A stretch of DNA of 6,877 bases, taken from Thermoplasmata archaeon (GTDB taxonomy: Archaea > Thermoplasmatota > Thermoplasmata > Thermoplasmatales > Thermoplasmataceae). The notes beneath the pieces were generated by a model that worked only from the letters and a program-made list of their open reading frames with translations, was not told where the DNA came from and made no database searches. Position 1 is the stretch's first letter. The number at the start of each line of letters is the position of its first letter. Of the stretch, positions 5,511 through 6,877 are shown piece after piece. The position numbers and the translations under genes are program-made. Location: the NCBI GenBank assembly GCA_021802165.1, contig JAKAAU010000082.1, positions 1 through 6,877 on the forward strand, given 5' to 3'.

Positions 5511-6356
5511 ATGGATTATAAGGTCTCAGATATAATGACAAAAAATCCCCTATGCTATACAGTTCCCAGTTCTATTTCAGAAATAATAAAAGTACTGATT
5601 AAAAACAATGTAACAGGCATACCCATAAAAAATATTCAGAATAAATACCAGGGTATAATAACCAGAAGGGATATATTTTACAAACCCGATGAAACACAGA
5701 CGGCACTTGTCATGAGAAAAGCACCTACCGTGAATGAAAATGACCCTGTTGATGTTGCAGCAATGCAATTATACACACAGAAGAAGAGACATCTTGCTGT
5801 CATCAACGACGATAATGAGATAGTGGGAATACTTACTCCCCAAAATTTTTTGAACCTGATAAAAGAAAAATATGGAAAAACCAAAGTTAAGGATGTGATG
5901 GAATACAGTTCTGTTCCATGCTGGGAGGAAACACCCCTATCAGTTGCACTTCTAATGATGAATCTTTCAGAGATATATTCCTTCCCTGTTGTTGATAAAA
6001 ATGTAAAGTTTACCGGACTGATCACTGACAGGGATATATTTGACCGTGTAAAGATGTATGAAACTATAGAATCCACGGAATCCGGAATAGCCGATGATGA
6101 AGACCCGTGGTCATGGGATGGAATAAAAAACGTATTCACATATTTTATAGCCAAATCCAACATAAAGGTTCCGGATATACCTGTTAAAAAGCTTATAGTA
6201 AAGGACCCACAGGTTATATACCTTGAATCCGACCTGGAAGACGCCGTAAAACTGATGTCGCAGAAGAACTATAACCAGCTTCCGGTTCTGACCGGCCATG
6301 GTGACCTTTATGGTATGCTATATGATATAGAGATAATGAAAATATTCAAGGATTAA
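5511..6356 (+). CDS. Four-CBS-domain protein
   Basis: This 281-residue soluble protein is built from CBS modules, which work in pairs (Bateman domains) and usually bind adenosine nucleotides, S-adenosylmethionine or similar ligands. No enzymatic domain is attached. Numbering from ATG 5511, the modules are about 4-57 (VSDIMTKNPL to GIITRRDIF), 62-118 (VMRKAPTV to GILTPQNFL), 126-180 (VKDVMEYSSV to GLITDRDIFDRV) and 226-281 (VKKLIVKDPQV to GMLYDIEIM). An acidic, tryptophan-containing linker (ADDEDPWSWDG, about 194-204) separates modules three and four. The frame is open upstream to 5406, but those 35 residues match nothing in a CBS fold, and the TATA box at 5484 supports the start at 5511. glyS begins one base after its TAA, so the two are almost certainly co-transcribed. 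Ligand and target are unknown; regulation of GlyRS is speculation from position. Confidence 0.88.
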   Translation: MDYKVSDIMTKNPLCYTVPSSISEIIKVLIKNNVTGIPIKNIQNKYQGIITRRDIFYKPDETQTALVMRKAPTVNENDPVDVAAMQLYTQKKRHLAVINDDNEIVGILTPQNFLNLIKEKYGKTKVKDVMEYSSVPCWEETPLSVALLMMNLSEIYSFPVVDKNVKFTGLITDRDIFDRVKMYETIESTESGIADDEDPWSWDGIKNVFTYFIAKSNIKVPDIPVKKLIVKDPQVIYLESDLEDAVKLMSQKNYNQLPVLTGHGDLYGMLYDIEIMKIFKD

Positions 6357-6357
6357 A

Positions 6358-6877
6358 ATGTATGAAGATGCAGTTGAACTGGCGAAAAGGAGAGGCTTTT
6401 TCTGGCCATCTTTTTCAATATATGGAGGGTTTGCAGGATTCTATGACTATGGGCCACTGGGAGTTCTCCTGAAAGATAATATAGTAAAAATTTGGAAAGA
6501 AGAGTATTTGGATGATGGTGCCATATTCCTTGACTCACCGAATGTTACGCCGGAACCTGTATTCCAGGCATCGGGTCATATTGCAAGATTTTCCGATCTT
6601 GCATCTGAATGTGATCAATGCAAAAATAAATTCAAGCTTGAAACCGTACTGGGCTTTAATAAAATTTCATCTATTCCCAAATCCCTGAAAGATGCTGAAG
6701 AACTTGTTGAAAAATATAACCTGAAATGCCCAGTTTGCGGCAGTGTAATCAAAAAAGTTTACGATTTCAATTTGATGTACAGGGTTTCAGGTGATTATTA
6801 TCTCAGACCTGAGACAGCTCAGGGTATTTTTGTGAATTTCAGGCTGTTGAATAACTATAATCGTGGAAAAATACCTA
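6358..6877 (+). CDS. glyS: Glycyl-tRNA synthetase, N-terminal part (3' end outside window)
   Basis: This class II synthetase charges tRNA-Gly with glycine in the cytoplasm. It is the alpha2 type shared by archaea and eukaryotes, not the bacterial alpha2-beta2 form. The first 173 residues are visible, from ATG 6358. FFWPSFSIYGGFAGFYDYGPLG (14-35) is the hallmark N-terminal segment and SGHIARFSD (72-80) follows. Two cysteine pairs, Cys85/Cys88 (CDQC) and Cys124/Cys127 (CPVC), look like a zinc-binding insertion. LRPETAQGIFVNF (149-161) belongs to motif 2, which contacts ATP and the acceptor end. The family is usually more than 500 residues, so about two thirds lie beyond the window. It starts one base after the CBS gene. 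A weak Shine-Dalgarno-like aagga (6348-6352) within that gene's end, or translational coupling, could serve initiation. Confidence 0.96.
   Translation, partial: MYEDAVELAKRRGFFWPSFSIYGGFAGFYDYGPLGVLLKDNIVKIWKEEYLDDGAIFLDSPNVTPEPVFQASGHIARFSDLASECDQCKNKFKLETVLGFNKISSIPKSLKDAEELVEKYNLKCPVCGSVIKKVYDFNLMYRVSGDYYLRPETAQGIFVNFRLLNNYNRGKIP

Noticed and set aside
5678..6163. 161-codon open frame on the minus strand opposite the CBS gene
   Set aside because: It lies entirely within the convincing CBS coding sequence, shows no recognisable domain, and has no promoter-like box; it is an antisense shadow.

Overview
The window looks like ordinary chromosomal DNA from a thermoacidophilic archaeon of the order Thermoplasmatales (Ferroplasma/Acidiplasma/Cuniculiplasma-like). 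Four things point there: an archaeal Sec61-beta subunit, a Sec11-type signal peptidase, an archaeal/eukaryotic-type glycyl-tRNA synthetase, and a mevalonate 3-kinase, an enzyme characterised from Thermoplasma and Picrophilus. The DNA is AT-rich, uses many ATA and AGA/AGG codons, and most genes have a TATA-like box about 21-28 bases before the start codon and no Shine-Dalgarno sequence, which fits leaderless transcripts. The genus cannot be fixed by eye.

Layout. Bases 1-518 (+) hold the 3' part of threonine synthase. It converges on an M20 metallohydrolase (588-1781, -), which follows sfsA (1822-2505, -) but has its own promoter-like box. Next on the minus strand is sec61-beta (2627-2794), a 55-residue gene just downstream of an unrecognised two-helix membrane protein (2821-3429). 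A 155-base divergent region with two perfect 12-base palindromes separates this pair from an S26-family signal peptidase (3585-4409, +). That gene meets a mevalonate 3-kinase (4406-5374, -) tail to tail with overlapping stop codons. A second divergent region leads to a four-CBS-domain protein (5511-6356, +), followed after one base by glycyl-tRNA synthetase (6358 to the window edge, +).

How the genes fit together. Sec61-beta, the membrane protein and the signal peptidase form a divergent neighbourhood with a protein-export theme. Mevalonate 3-kinase belongs to isoprenoid lipid synthesis by the Thermoplasma-type branch of the mevalonate pathway. The CBS protein and GlyRS are probably one operon, so a nucleotide-sensing module may be expressed with the translation enzyme. 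I see no tRNA, rRNA, CRISPR array, insertion sequence or phage gene. The gaps between genes are all under 160 bases. Nothing here amounts to a clearly new system; the best leads are the CBS-GlyRS pairing, the unknown membrane protein beside Sec61-beta, and the palindromes in the divergent region.
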